Origin: Kitasatospora gansuensis
Lineage (GTDB): Bacteria; Actinomycetota; Actinomycetes; Streptomycetales; Streptomycetaceae
Direction: 5' to 3'
Assembly (NCBI RefSeq): GCF_014203705.1
Contig: NZ_JACHJR010000001.1
Coordinates: forward strand, 2,666,001 to 2,730,000
Length of the DNA stretch: 64,000 nt
The stretch's first letter is position 1, and each line of letters starts with the position of its first letter. Positions 25,760 to 34,541 of this stretch are shown piece after piece. A program made the translations under genes and the position numbers. Below the pieces are notes generated by a model. The model was given only the letters and a program-made list of their open reading frames with translations. It was not told the DNA's origin and searched no databases.

Positions 25760-26805
25760 CAGGAAACGGGTTCGTAGGTGATGTTCCAGGACAGGCGGGT
25801 CGCGGAACTGGCGCCGACCGGGAGGGTGTTGGAGACGTTGGCGGTGCTGGAGGCGGTGGAGCCGGTCTTGACCGGGAACACCATCAGGACGCCGCCGGGG
25901 TCGATCTCGACGGCGCCGAGGAAGTTGTTCGAGGCGAGGACGGTGTAGTCGCAGCTGCCGATCTCGTAGATGCCGACGGAGGCCGCGGCCACCGGCAGGC
26001 TGAGGAACCACGTGCCCGTGCCGCCGTTACTGAGGCTGCCGAGCTGGAGGGTGCCGCGGCAGTTGATCTGTCCGCCGATACGGGCCCACCGCGCGGCCAG
26101 AGTCCCGTTGTTCAGAACCGGGTTGGTGGTGCTGGCCGTCCAGGCCGGCGTGTAGGCGGTGTAGTCGCCCTGCGCTCGCCAGGCGGTGCCGTTCCAGTAC
26201 TCGGGCACGCCTCGGACGCTGTTGTAGCGGGCCTGTCCGACGTGGACACCCGAGATGGCGATGTCGGCGGCGGAGGAGACCGGCAGGATCCCGCCGGGGG
26301 CGACGGTCACCTGCCGGACGGTGGCTGACACGGTCGCCGAACCGGTGCCGCCACCGGCGGTGTTGGGGACGGTGATGGTGGCGAGCGGGATGTAGATCTC
26401 GGTGGCCCCGGGGACCGGCGCGGCCGGGCTGGCGGACGGCGTGCCGGTGAGCAGGACGGTGTCGGCCCTGCGCAGGCCGGAGGAGTCGACGGCTGTGTCC
26501 CACACCCGCAGGTAGACCAGGTCGATGCGGGTGTAGGTGCCGTTGGCGGCGGCCAGGGCGCCGGGGCTGGAGGCGGCCAGCTGGGCGCGGTAGACACCCT
26601 GTCCGCTGCGGTGCAGGGTCGCGGCGCCGCCGGTGACGTTGACGGTGGTCCCGGCGAGGCTGACCGCCAGGCCTGGGTCGCCGGGCCGGGTGCCGGGGCG
26701 GGAGCCGAGCGCGGTGCCGTCCGCCATCACGAGGGCGGAGTCCATCCGGCGGAGCTCGGTCTCGTCGTAGCTGATGGACGGCAGCCACAGCGGGTCGGAG
26801 GGCAA
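25759..26805 (-). CDS. tail tip/fibre protein (348 aa)
   Basis: ATG 26805. Starts with MPSDPLWLPSISYDETELRR, then beta-rich repeats (GTYTRIDLVYLRVWD, EIYIPLATITVPNTAGG) similar to receptor-binding or baseplate-wedge proteins of actinophages. The C-terminal 150 residues (NGTAWRAQGDYTAYTPAWTA, INCRGTLQLGSL) resemble a fibre-head domain. It probably contacts the host surface. Confidence 0.7.
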   Translation of the reverse strand: MPSDPLWLPSISYDETELRRMDSALVMADGTALGSRPGTRPGDPGLAVSLAGTTVNVTGGAATLHRSGQGVYRAQLAASSPGALAAANGTYTRIDLVYLRVWDTAVDSSGLRRADTVLLTGTPSASPAAPVPGATEIYIPLATITVPNTAGGGTGSATVSATVRQVTVAPGGILPVSSAADIAISGVHVGQARYNSVRGVPEYWNGTAWRAQGDYTAYTPAWTASTTNPVLNNGTLAARWARIGGQINCRGTLQLGSLSNGGTGTWFLSLPVAAASVGIYEIGSCDYTVLASNNFLGAVEIDPGGVLMVFPVKTGSTASSTANVSNTLPVGASSATRLSWNITYEPVS

Positions 26806-26815
26806 CGGGGTCTCC

Positions 26816-27688
26816 TTACAGCCAGGCGGACCGGCAGGTGCCGGTCAGGCGGGCGGACGGGTCGTAGGAGGAGGCGGACCAGCTGATCGCCACCGAGGTA
26901 CCGGGCGGGATCTCCGGCCACTGGCCCGACAGGTACATGCGCCGCGAGACAGCGCCGTTGAGGACGGCGGAGTGCTGGTCGGTGTCGATGACCAGGACGT
27001 CACCGGCGCCCAGCGAGTCTCCGTAGAGGAGAGCGCGCACGGTGCCGTCCGGGTACTGCACCGTGATGGTGGGGGTGGTGACCGGCCCGGTGAGGGTGAG
27101 TTGGGGCCGGGTGGCGACGGTGCCGGCGTTGGTCAGGGTGATCGTGCCGGACACGGTGGTCGCCGTGATCGTCAGCGGCAGAGTGACCGGCAGGGTGAGC
27201 CCGCCGGTCACCGACGGCAGCGCGGTGGACTGGGACTGCAGGGTGGTGCTGTAGCGGCGCGGGTCGGCGGCGGTCAGCAGCACGGAGTACGAGGCGATCC
27301 GGTCGGTGTCCGGCCGAAGCAGCAGCCTCCCCGAGCGCCGCACAGTGACCTGCCGAGGCACGGCCTCCACGACGGTGAGCACCGTGTCGGTGAGGGCGGC
27401 CGCGGCGCTGAGCTGATCGGTCGCCAGGTCGAGCGACGCCAGGTCCGGCGCGATGATCTTCCCGGTCAGTGTCAGCACTCTGGCCTGCAGGTAGACCGGC
27501 CCTGCCCAGGCGCCGTGGTCGGCCTCCCGCTCGGTGTACCGGGTCCGCACGTCGGGGCTGTCCCAGCCCTGCAGCCCGTCGGGGTCGATGGTCCAGGCGA
27601 TGCCGGCCGCGTCCACCGCGCCCAGCAGCAGGCCGCCGAGGGCGACTTGCTTGCCGGCCAGGACCTGACCCGGCGTGTATCCGGCCAC
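26816..27688 (-). CDS. phage distal tail (Dit-like) protein
   Basis: 290 residues, GTG 27688. It starts ...VALGGLLLGAVDAAGIAWTI and continues with ARVLTLTGKIIAPDLASLDL and RRSGRLLLRPDTDRIASYSV, the Sipho_tail/Dit type: an N-terminal ring domain followed by a beta-sandwich with ITLTNAGTVATRPQLTLTGP. It follows the tape measure gene by 13 bp, the standard Dit position. It would form the hub between tail tube and tip. Confidence 0.8.
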   Translation of the reverse strand: MAGYTPGQVLAGKQVALGGLLLGAVDAAGIAWTIDPDGLQGWDSPDVRTRYTEREADHGAWAGPVYLQARVLTLTGKIIAPDLASLDLATDQLSAAAALTDTVLTVVEAVPRQVTVRRSGRLLLRPDTDRIASYSVLLTAADPRRYSTTLQSQSTALPSVTGGLTLPVTLPLTITATTVSGTITLTNAGTVATRPQLTLTGPVTTPTITVQYPDGTVRALLYGDSLGAGDVLVIDTDQHSAVLNGAVSRRMYLSGQWPEIPPGTSVAISWSASSYDPSARLTGTCRSAWL

Positions 27689-27701
27689 GCGCCTCCTCCT
27701 C

Positions 27702-30700
27702 TCAGGTCACGAACTCCATGTGCCGCACCAGGTCGGCCATCTGCTCCTGCAGGCCCTGGTGGGCACCGTTCAGCGTGATGGTGGTGATCCGCCCGGCGGC
27801 GGCCTGGCCCGAGGCGGCCGGGGTGGTGGCGATCTGCCGCATCGGCGTCAGCTCCCGCGCGGTGGGCACGAGTTGCAGTCCGAAGCGGCCGGCGACCTCG
27901 CCGAGCAGGGCAGTCGAACGGGCCCGCTTCGAGGCGGATAGCGGGATGTACGCCTCGGGCCCGGCCTCTGCCCACAGGATCGGCCGGTTCGCGATGGCGG
28001 CCTGGCGGGTGTAGAGGCCGTTCGCGGCGGCGGTGATGCCACCGTCGGCCATGCCGAGGATCCCGCCGTTCGCCTGCGGCATGGGCAGCGGCTTCCCGCC
28101 GTACGGCCCCACCCCGGTCGTGTAGTAGTCGGTGTGCACCCGAATGGTGACCGACCGGTCGCGGATCTGGTCGATGTAACCCTGGATCGCCGTGGCCGAG
28201 TTGAAGGCGTCGCTGGTCGGCACGGTCACCCGGACCTGCCCGTCCTTCATGTGCTCGACCTTGTAGCCGAGCGCGAGCAGACCCTGCTCCGCCTCGGCGG
28301 TCACCGCCTTCATCGTGACGCTCTTGCCGGGCGGGACCCCCTCGACCGTCTGCCGGACCCGCTCGAGATCGGCGATGACCTGCAGAGCACCGGGGTCGGT
28401 CACCGTCGTCTGGGCGGTGGCCGGGAGCTGGGTGTAGGCCTTGGTCAGCGACTCGATCTGGAGCGAGGTGAATCCGGCCTGCCGCATGGTGGCCTTGAGC
28501 ATCTCGATGTCGCGGGCCAGGACGACCTGCCCGGCCTCCACGCTGTCCTGCTGCTTGGAGACGGCCTCGGCGTGAGCGAGCGCCGCCGAGGCCGCGCCGA
28601 GGAACGCGTCCTTCACGTCGCGCCCCTTGGCGGTGGTGATGTCCAGCCCCGTCCCGTTGTCCCTGACCTTGTCGCTCAGGTCCGCGAGCGACCCCTGGAA
28701 GCTGATCGCTGCCTTGGCGGAGGAGATGTTGCGGCCGTTGAGGACGTCGAGGGCGTCGCTCAACTTCTCCGCCGCGCTCTTCTGCTTCTCCAGGTCGGCG
28801 GCGGTCTTCACCGCCTCAGTGCCGAGCTTGGCAGTGCCGGCCGCGGCCTGCCCGGAGGCCTCCGCCTCGCGCTTGGCTGCGGCCTGAGCGCCGTTCACCT
28901 GGCCGGTCATGCTCGTGAGGGAGTCATCGACCTTGAGCAGGCTCTGGACCCATTCGTAGCCGGCGGCGGAGGTGTCCACCTGCGCGGCCCCGAGCTCCGC
29001 GGCCGACTCCCGCGTGTCCGCGAGCTGCGTGTTGACCCGCTCCAGCGCTTCGCCGCTGCCGAGGATCGCCTCGGTCAGGTCGGCGGTGGACAGGTGCAGG
29101 TCGTCTGCCGCTCGCAGGACGCCCTTGGTCTCCAACTCATGGGACACCCACTTGCGGGTGTTCTCCCCCACTGCGCCTGAGTCCGCCTTGACCGCCTCGG
29201 TGAGGGCCTTCACCTCCTCCTTGGTGTCGTCGGCTGCCCCGGCGAACAGGGTCAGCACGGTGATGCCGGCGGTGAGAGCGGCGCCCCAGGGCCCGAACAT
29301 GAACGAGGTCGTCGCGGAGGCGGCCGCCGACAACCGCGGCATGGTGACGGCCAGTTCGGTCACCGCGGTGCGGAACGCGACCACGCGCGGGAGGACCAGG
29401 ACGAACGCGCCCGCCGCGAGGGTGAGAGCGCCGACCAGACCCATCGTCAGGGTGACGGAGGACTGCATCTCGGGCGAGAGGTTGCTGTACGCCTCGATCA
29501 GGTGGGTGATCCACTGGGCGATCTCGCGCAGGGCAGCGGTCGCGCCGCTGCCAGACTCGATCAGCGCGGTCTCCAGCGAGCCGCGCAGCCGCTCCAGGTC
29601 CCCAACGAGATTGTCGGTCTGCTGCTGGGCGACCCGGGACGCGAACCCCTGGTCGCGCACCGCATCCGTCCAGTTGCGGACTCCCTGCTCGCCCGCGCGG
29701 TACAAAATGGAGGCCGCTCGCACGGCATCCGAACCGAAAATCACACCGAAAGCCGCGTTCCTGGCTTCGGGGGTGAGGTTCCCGAAGGAGCTGGCCAGGC
29801 GCTTGGCGAGCTCGTTCAGACCGACGAACTGCCCGGCCGAGTCATAGGCGCTGAAGCCCAACTTCTGCATCATGCCGAGGGCTTCGTCCGACTGCGGGGT
29901 CAGCCGCTGCAGCATCGTCTTCAGGGACGTGCCCGCATCCGAGCCGACCAAGGCGTTCTGCGCGAAAAGGGCCAAGACTCCGGCGGTGTCCTCCAGAGAC
30001 AGGCCGGTCTGCTGAGCCACCAGCGCCGACATCCGGAAGGCAAATCCGAGATCGTGCACGTTCGTTGCGCTCTTGCCGGCCGCAGCCGCGATGACGTCGG
30101 CGATCCTGCGCGTGTCCTTGCCCTTGAGCTGGAAGGCATTCATCGCCTGCGCGGTCAGGACCGCGGACTCGGCGAGGCCAAGCTGACCGGCGGAGGCGAG
30201 GTCGAGGGAGGCCCGCAGGGCGCCGCCGGTAATGTCGGCGACCGAGATACCCGCGCGGGCGAGCTCCGCCTCGGCGGTCGCGGCCTCGCCGGCGCTGAAA
30301 ACTGTCGCCTTCCCTGCGTCCAACGCGGCCTGGCGCAGGGCGTCGAGATCCTTGCCCGTGGCACCGCTGGCAGCACCGACCACCGACATGGCCTGCTCGA
30401 ACCGCGCGGCCGCCACCACCGCAGCGGCGAACACCGCGAGCAGCGCGACCCCGGACATGCGGACCGTGCGCCAGGCGGCGGCCGAGGTGGTGGCAGAGGC
30501 CGTCATCGCGGTGGCGACGGCTGCGGCCTGGGCGCGCGCGCCGGCCGACCAGGCGGTGACGGCGCTCTGCGCGCGCGTGATGGCGGTGGCCTGCGCTGCA
30601 GCGCTGGTGACGGTCGCAGCTTGCGCGGCCGCCGCTGCGGTGGTGACCTCGGCCAGCGCCAGGCGTGAGGCCAGCGAGAGGCGGGCCGTGCCGGTCGCCG

Positions 30701-31070
30701 CAGTGACGGTGGCTTCGGTGATCGCGGTGGTGGTCTGGGTGATGGCCAGCGAAGAGCGAGTGGCAGCGCCGGTAACCTCCGCCAGGGCCCGGCCGCCGGC
30801 CGCTCCCGCCGCCCGGAACGCGGGCGGGACCTGGCCTGCGGCCTCGGCCACGGTGCGGGTCGCGGTGGCTGCGCGCTGGGCGGCCGCCGAGGTGGTGCGC
30901 GCCGAGGCGGTAGCGCTCGCTGCCGCCTCGCCGAACGCCGACTGCGACAGGGCGGCGGCCTGCTGAGCGCTCAGACCGATGCGCTGACTGTCGCGCACCG
31001 CGCTCTGCGCGCCCCGGCTGTAGCCGGTGGTCTGCAGGTTCAGGCCTACGGTGACCACGCGCTCCGTCAT
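27702..31070 (-). CDS. tail tape measure protein
   Basis: 1122 residues from ATG 31070, preceded by AAAGGGG. The first 300 residues are alanine-rich helix. PhageMin_Tail (TP901) features follow: FEQAMSVVGAASGATGKDLD, ATAEAELARAGISVADITGG, NAFQLKGKDTRRIADVIAAA and QQTDNLVGDLERLRGSLETA. A hydrophobic stretch near 610-640 (MGLVGALTLAAGAFVLVLPR) is the usual membrane-active segment. It sets tail length and helps DNA entry. Longest gene of the window, downstream of the frameshifted chaperones as expected. Confidence 0.95.
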   Translation of the reverse strand: MTERVVTVGLNLQTTGYSRGAQSAVRDSQRIGLSAQQAAALSQSAFGEAAASATASARTTSAAAQRAATATRTVAEAAGQVPPAFRAAGAAGGRALAEVTGAATRSSLAITQTTTAITEATVTAATGTARLSLASRLALAEVTTAAAAAQAATVTSAAAQATAITRAQSAVTAWSAGARAQAAAVATAMTASATTSAAAWRTVRMSGVALLAVFAAAVVAAARFEQAMSVVGAASGATGKDLDALRQAALDAGKATVFSAGEAATAEAELARAGISVADITGGALRASLDLASAGQLGLAESAVLTAQAMNAFQLKGKDTRRIADVIAAAAGKSATNVHDLGFAFRMSALVAQQTGLSLEDTAGVLALFAQNALVGSDAGTSLKTMLQRLTPQSDEALGMMQKLGFSAYDSAGQFVGLNELAKRLASSFGNLTPEARNAAFGVIFGSDAVRAASILYRAGEQGVRNWTDAVRDQGFASRVAQQQTDNLVGDLERLRGSLETALIESGSGATAALREIAQWITHLIEAYSNLSPEMQSSVTLTMGLVGALTLAAGAFVLVLPRVVAFRTAVTELAVTMPRLSAAASATTSFMFGPWGAALTAGITVLTLFAGAADDTKEEVKALTEAVKADSGAVGENTRKWVSHELETKGVLRAADDLHLSTADLTEAILGSGEALERVNTQLADTRESAAELGAAQVDTSAAGYEWVQSLLKVDDSLTSMTGQVNGAQAAAKREAEASGQAAAGTAKLGTEAVKTAADLEKQKSAAEKLSDALDVLNGRNISSAKAAISFQGSLADLSDKVRDNGTGLDITTAKGRDVKDAFLGAASAALAHAEAVSKQQDSVEAGQVVLARDIEMLKATMRQAGFTSLQIESLTKAYTQLPATAQTTVTDPGALQVIADLERVRQTVEGVPPGKSVTMKAVTAEAEQGLLALGYKVEHMKDGQVRVTVPTSDAFNSATAIQGYIDQIRDRSVTIRVHTDYYTTGVGPYGGKPLPMPQANGGILGMADGGITAAANGLYTRQAAIANRPILWAEAGPEAYIPLSASKRARSTALLGEVAGRFGLQLVPTARELTPMRQIATTPAASGQAAAGRITTITLNGAHQGLQEQMADLVRHMEFVT

Positions 31071-31075
31071 TAGGG

Positions 31076-31432
31076 TTACCCCTTTCGTCGGCTCACGCGC
31101 ACCTGGGCGCCTCGGCTGTCTCCGCCGGCGTTCTGCCAGCGGTCCACGTGCCGGGCCGCTGTCGCGCAGGCGTGGCACCGCAGTGCCTCGGCCGCCCAGC
31201 GGTCCTCGAGCTCGGGGTCGAGCGTCTCGGCCAGGGGATGGCCGCAGCCCGAGCAGGCCTGCGCCTCGACCTCGAGGAGGGCCAGGGCCCAGGCGCGGTC
31301 CTCGGCCGTCCACAGCGCCTCGCCCGGGCCGGGCATCGCCCGGCCGAGGAAGATGCTGCGGGGAACTCCCCAGGCGCGCGCCGCCTCTACCTCTCGGCGG
31401 TGGTGCCCAGAAGAGCGGAGGCGGCCAGCGAG
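31076..31432 (-). CDS. tail assembly chaperone, frameshift extension (T-like)
   Basis: This -1 frame is open from well before the slippery site to the stop at 31076, 5 bp before the tape measure ATG (31070). It lacks a credible start codon of its own. A -1 shift at CCCTTTC would fuse 164 residues of the short form to 118 residues here (about 282 total). The extension holds SIFLGRAMPGPGEALWTAED and a CxxC...CxxC pair (QACSGCGHPLAE, LRCHACATAAR), suggesting a zinc ribbon. Confidence 0.85.
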   Translation of the reverse strand, partial: LAGRLRSSGHHRREVEAARAWGVPRSIFLGRAMPGPGEALWTAEDRAWALALLEVEAQACSGCGHPLAETLDPELEDRWAAEALRCHACATAARHVDRWQNAGGDSRGAQVRVSRRKG

Positions 31433-31923
31433 AAAGGGACGGCGGTGTCGTTGTTCACCCGCCAGGCGGCCGCCTCGAGGTCCTCGCGCTGACCGTGGTT
31501 GATGACCTGGCACAGCCCCCGGTACTCGTCCTCGGTCATCACCGGGTCCACGCAGCACGCTGCCACCAGAGCGGGCGACAGGGTGACCGGGTTGAACCCC
31601 TCCTCGGCATGCCGGCCCGGATGGGCGGCCAGCAGATCCGACCACTCCTCATCGGGCAATGCCTGGAGGCGGAAGTCCGCTGCGGAGCAGCGCAGTTGGC
31701 CCTGGAGGTCGGCGATCTGCTCTGCGATCTCCCGGCGAGGGTCGGCGTCGGCCATCGAGGACGGCGACCAGGTGCCGACGTCGGCGAGCGAGCGCTCGAG
31801 GTCCTGGATCTGCCCGGCCAGGTCGCCCGCCAGGTAGAGGGTGACCGTGGTGCGCCTCGGCGTGGCCCGGGCGAGGATCTGATCGAACGCAGTGAGGGCG
31901 GGGGTGGGCTGCTTGGTCGTCAT
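31387..31923 (-). CDS. tail assembly chaperone, short form (G-like)
   Basis: 178 residues from ATG 31923, whose first base overlaps the major tail stop (TGATG). Starts MTTKQPTPALTAFDQILARA; helical and acidic in the middle. Position between the major tail and tape measure genes defines it as the tail assembly chaperone. Shortly before its stop (31387) lies the slippery heptamer CCCTTTC (31438-31432), from which a fraction of ribosomes would continue into the next frame. Confidence 0.85.
   Translation of the reverse strand: MTTKQPTPALTAFDQILARATPRRTTVTLYLAGDLAGQIQDLERSLADVGTWSPSSMADADPRREIAEQIADLQGQLRCSAADFRLQALPDEEWSDLLAAHPGRHAEEGFNPVTLSPALVAACCVDPVMTEDEYRGLCQVINHGQREDLEAAAWRVNNDTAVPFSLAASALLGTTAER
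31432..31438 (-). promoter_or_regulatory. programmed -1 frameshift site CCCTTTC
   Basis: In the zero frame it reads ..C CCT TTC.., an exact X XXY YYZ heptamer (C CCU UUC). After a slip both tRNAs re-pair with CCC and TTT. It lies in the overlap of the two chaperone frames, 45 bp before the zero-frame stop. No downstream pseudoknot was modelled. Confidence 0.85.
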
Positions 31924-32399
31924 CACGCCACCAGGGCGTTGGTCGCGGGCGCCGTGTGGACCTTGATCGGCACCGTGTATTTCATGACCTCGTTCGCGGC
32001 CGGCGGCTTGTTCATCCGCTCGCCGCACACCGATGGGTACACCTCGACCTGCTGCCCGGCCGTCCACGCCGTGGCGAAGGCGATCGCCCGGCGGATCACG
32101 AGGAAGCCGTGGACGCCGTAGACCAGCGTCCCGTACGGGAGGTCTTCGGGCCCGGTGGTGCCGCGCTTGAGGGTCAGCTCGTTGTCGAACTTGACCCGGC
32201 CGACCTCCTCGGTGTCGTAGGTCGAGGCCAGCGAGCCGGTGTCGACCGAGGCAGTGGTCGGGTCGACCTTCAGGCCGTCGGGGGTGATTCGCACCGTCAG
32301 GTCCATCCCGGCGGTGAGCTCGGCGGCCGTGGGCGCGAAGATGTTGGCGATCGTGCTGCACCACACCGCCCGGGTCCTGCCGTCGCTGATCGTGTCCAT
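31923..32399 (-). CDS. major tail protein
   Basis: 158 residues from ATG 32399 with AAGGAGGG upstream. Starts MDTISDGRTRAVWCSTIANI and has ELTAGMDLTVRITPDGLKVD, typical of small beta-rich tail-tube subunits. Immediately upstream of the chaperone pair and preceded by its own hairpin leader, both fitting a highly expressed tube protein. Confidence 0.85.
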   Translation of the reverse strand: MDTISDGRTRAVWCSTIANIFAPTAAELTAGMDLTVRITPDGLKVDPTTASVDTGSLASTYDTEEVGRVKFDNELTLKRGTTGPEDLPYGTLVYGVHGFLVIRRAIAFATAWTAGQQVEVYPSVCGERMNKPPAANEVMKYTVPIKVHTAPATNALVA

Positions 32400-32421
32400 C
32401 GGTGCCCTCCTTGGGCATGGG

Positions 32422-32445
32422 AAAAGCCCTGGCGTCAGCCAGGGC
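32422..32445 (-). promoter_or_regulatory. hairpin leader in front of the major tail gene
   Basis: GCCCTGGC and GCCAGGGC (8-bp stem, loop of 4) are followed on the minus strand by TTTT, then CCCATGCCCAAGGAGGGCAC and the major tail ATG. It looks like an intrinsic terminator placed inside the operon or a 5' stabilising hairpin. Near-copy before the endolysin (23784-23812). Confidence 0.6.
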
Positions 32446-32463
32446 CTCGGGGTTGGCGGTGGG

Positions 32464-32793
32464 TCAGATGCGCAGAGCTGCGACGGTCACGGACGCGGTG
32501 GAGGAGTACGTCACGGCACAGGTCCCGTCTACCGCGCCGGCGTACAGCTCCGCGCTGATCGGGCCGATCATCTTGTCGCCGGTGGTGGCGGGCACCGTGA
32601 CGACCGTGTCGGCCACGGCCTGGCCGCGGACCTTGGCGGTCGCGGTGAGGGTGACGGTCATGCTGGCCCCGGCGGTGTTCTTGACGTGCAGCCAGGCCCG
32701 GTCGTCACACGGGACGGTGGTGGAGGCAACGGCGGGGGCAAAGATCGGGGTGAGGCCGGCCAGGCTCACCGCCTGGGGTGTCAGTTGGGGCAT
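32464..32793 (-). CDS. hypothetical structural protein (109 aa)
   Basis: ATG 32793. Beta-rich, small-residue sequence (TPIFAPAVASTTVPCDDRAW, NTAGASMTVTLTATAKVRGQ, TGDKMIGPISAELY) resembling Ig-like or decoration proteins. Between the tail terminator and major tail genes; a tail or head decoration role is inferred. Confidence 0.65.
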   Translation of the reverse strand: MPQLTPQAVSLAGLTPIFAPAVASTTVPCDDRAWLHVKNTAGASMTVTLTATAKVRGQAVADTVVTVPATTGDKMIGPISAELYAGAVDGTCAVTYSSTASVTVAALRI

Positions 32794-32806
32794 AAGGAGT
32801 CTCCGA

Positions 32807-33217
32807 TCAGGCGGGTGCGGATCTCAACCGGTACTGCACCGGCAGGTAGTACAGGGGCGGGGTCACGTCGTCGTCCCTCTGCAGCGGCGGGCCGCCGAGC
32901 TCCTCCGGCCGCCAAGACTGGCGGCCCGGGACGGTCAGCGGGCCGCACAGCGCGGAGCGGGCCCAGTCGGCGGTGCCCAGGGCGCCCTCCCACGTGGTGG
33001 ACACGCAGGTGAGCTGCACCAGGAGGTCCAGCCGCGTCCGGTCGTCGGCCAGGCTGGCGGCCGAGGCGACGCCGTCGTCCGGGTAGAGCACCACGTAGGT
33101 CTTGGGCAAGGTGATGGCGGCCGGGGCGCCGCCGACGTAGACGGTCAGCCCGGCCGCCTCGAGCGCGGCCTGGACGGCCATGATGTGCGGCAGCGCCGCA
33201 AGTGCCGGTGCGGTCAC
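32807..33217 (-). CDS. tail terminator-like protein (136 aa)
   Basis: GTG 33217 overlaps the upstream stop by 4 bp (GTGA). Has IMAVQAALEAAGLTVYVGGA, TYVVLYPDDG and RTRLDLLVQLTCVSTTWEGA, the alpha-beta pattern of gpU-type tail completion proteins. Position after the gp10-like gene and before the tail tube gene agrees. Confidence 0.75.
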   Translation of the reverse strand: MTAPALAALPHIMAVQAALEAAGLTVYVGGAPAAITLPKTYVVLYPDDGVASAASLADDRTRLDLLVQLTCVSTTWEGALGTADWARSALCGPLTVPGRQSWRPEELGGPPLQRDDDVTPPLYYLPVQYRLRSAPA

Positions 33218-33597
33218 AGGAGTTCACCGCCGAGCCGCGCGACCTGGGCGAGGAACCGGGGCTCCTCCGTGGTCAAGGCGCGGCCGCCGTCGTTGTGGCC
33301 GGCCTGACGGGCGGTGCCGTACTCGAGGATGTTGCCGAGCGGGCCCTGCGGCAGGTCCTTGTCCGGCCCGATGACCGCGCGGGCGCCGCCTCCGGGCAGA
33401 ACGTGGAGGTCGTAGCCGATGGTGGACGGGTACAGCCGGGCGTGGCGCCCGGCGCTGCGGGCCGCGTTCGCCCGCCAGTCGTTCTTGATGTTGAGCGCGC
33501 CCCTGGAAACCACGGCCGCCGCCTCGCGCTCGACTTCGGCCCCGGCGCGGGCGATCCGGGCCGCGAGGATGCCCAGCTCGGAGATGTCTGCGGTCAT
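33214..33597 (-). CDS. HK97 gp10-like head-tail protein (127 aa)
   Basis: ATG 33597, coupled to the preceding stop by 4 bp. Helical N-terminus (GILAARIARAGAEVEREAAA), NIKNDWRANAARSAGRHARL and then LGNILEYGTARQAGHNDG, the E(Y/F)GT motif of HK97 gp10 family proteins. Probably joins head and tail or assists tail completion. Confidence 0.78.
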   Translation of the reverse strand: MTADISELGILAARIARAGAEVEREAAAVVSRGALNIKNDWRANAARSAGRHARLYPSTIGYDLHVLPGGGARAVIGPDKDLPQGPLGNILEYGTARQAGHNDGGRALTTEEPRFLAQVARLGGELL

Positions 33598-33995
33598 GAC
33601 CGGTCCTCTCCGCTTAGCCGCCAGGCGGTGGCGGCGGCGCTGTACTGGGTGCCGGTGACGTGCAGCACCAGGCCGGCCATGCGCGGGTCCGGGCTGGTGA
33701 GCACCTCGACCAGGTCCCCGGGCTGCACCGGCTGGGCGGGCACGGTGGCCCAGGGCAGAGCGATCTCGTACCGGCGCAGGCTCACTTCACGGTCGCCGGC
33801 CTGGACTGCTTCGCCGATGGCCTCGACCGGCTTCACGCGGGCCTGGCCGCTGTGCAGTTCGGTGCTCGAGGTGGTCGTCTGGCCGGTGCCCGGGTCGTAG
33901 ACGTCCGCGCCGGGCCGCAGGAGGCGAACTGTCTCGCGCATCCGGGTCTCGGCCATCGCCCGGCCTGCGGCGAGGGCGGCGTCCTCAGTGGTCAC
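33594..33995 (-). CDS. head closure/connector protein (DUF6093-like, 133 aa)
   Basis: GTG 33995 overlaps the upstream stop (GTGA). Pattern RMRETVRLLRPGADVYDPGT, LHSGQARVKP and REVSLRRYEIALPW, ending LVLHVTGTQYSAAATAWRL, is that of actinophage head-closure proteins annotated DUF6093. Position in the connector cluster supports this. Confidence 0.75.
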   Translation of the reverse strand: MTTEDAALAAGRAMAETRMRETVRLLRPGADVYDPGTGQTTTSSTELHSGQARVKPVEAIGEAVQAGDREVSLRRYEIALPWATVPAQPVQPGDLVEVLTSPDPRMAGLVLHVTGTQYSAAATAWRLSGEDRS

Positions 33996-34540
33996 GAGAT
34001 CCCGACCGAAGAACCGGCGAACGCCTGCCGGATGGTGTCGGCTTCACCGGCGAGCAGTGAGGCGCGGGCATCGACCAGGGTCTCGGCGAAGTCGTCGACC
34101 TCGTGGGAGCGCACCAACTCCGGGTTGAGGACGGTGCGCTTGACCGCGTCGCAGGCAACCGACCGGGCGACCTCGTAGCCGGGCTGGGTCTCGTTGAGGC
34201 CGTGCGAGTAGGTGACGGTGACCGCCCCCGACCAGGTGCAGCCGTCGAGGCGGGTGAGGGTCTGGCCGCCGTCCCACTCCCACCGGCCAGCGCTCAGGCC
34301 GGCCACCGCGGTCACGTCCAGCACCGGGCGCTGAGGCAGCGTCAGGCAGGTGGTGCCGGGTCCCCGAAGGGTGACCGTGTCATTGTCGACGCGGCTGATC
34401 TGCTGGTACCCGGCGGCCATGCGGATGAGGCTGGAGGCGTCGGCGAGCAGGCGGTTCACCTGGGTCTCGGCGGCGCCGGTGAACGTCCGGTTCATCCGCA
34501 CCCCCAGGTCGGCGGCGGTGGCGAACGGCCCCAGCACCAT
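33992..34540 (-). CDS. head-tail adaptor protein (182 aa)
   Basis: ATG 34540, one base after the previous stop. FATAADLGVRMNRTFTGAAE then VNRLLADASSLIRMAAGYQQ is the N-terminal helical pattern of gp6-type adaptors; the rest includes TVTYSHGLNETQPGYEVARS. It would form the ring under the portal. Confidence 0.8.
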   Translation of the reverse strand: MVLGPFATAADLGVRMNRTFTGAAETQVNRLLADASSLIRMAAGYQQISRVDNDTVTLRGPGTTCLTLPQRPVLDVTAVAGLSAGRWEWDGGQTLTRLDGCTWSGAVTVTYSHGLNETQPGYEVARSVACDAVKRTVLNPELVRSHEVDDFAETLVDARASLLAGEADTIRQAFAGSSVGIS

Positions 34541-34541
34541 G

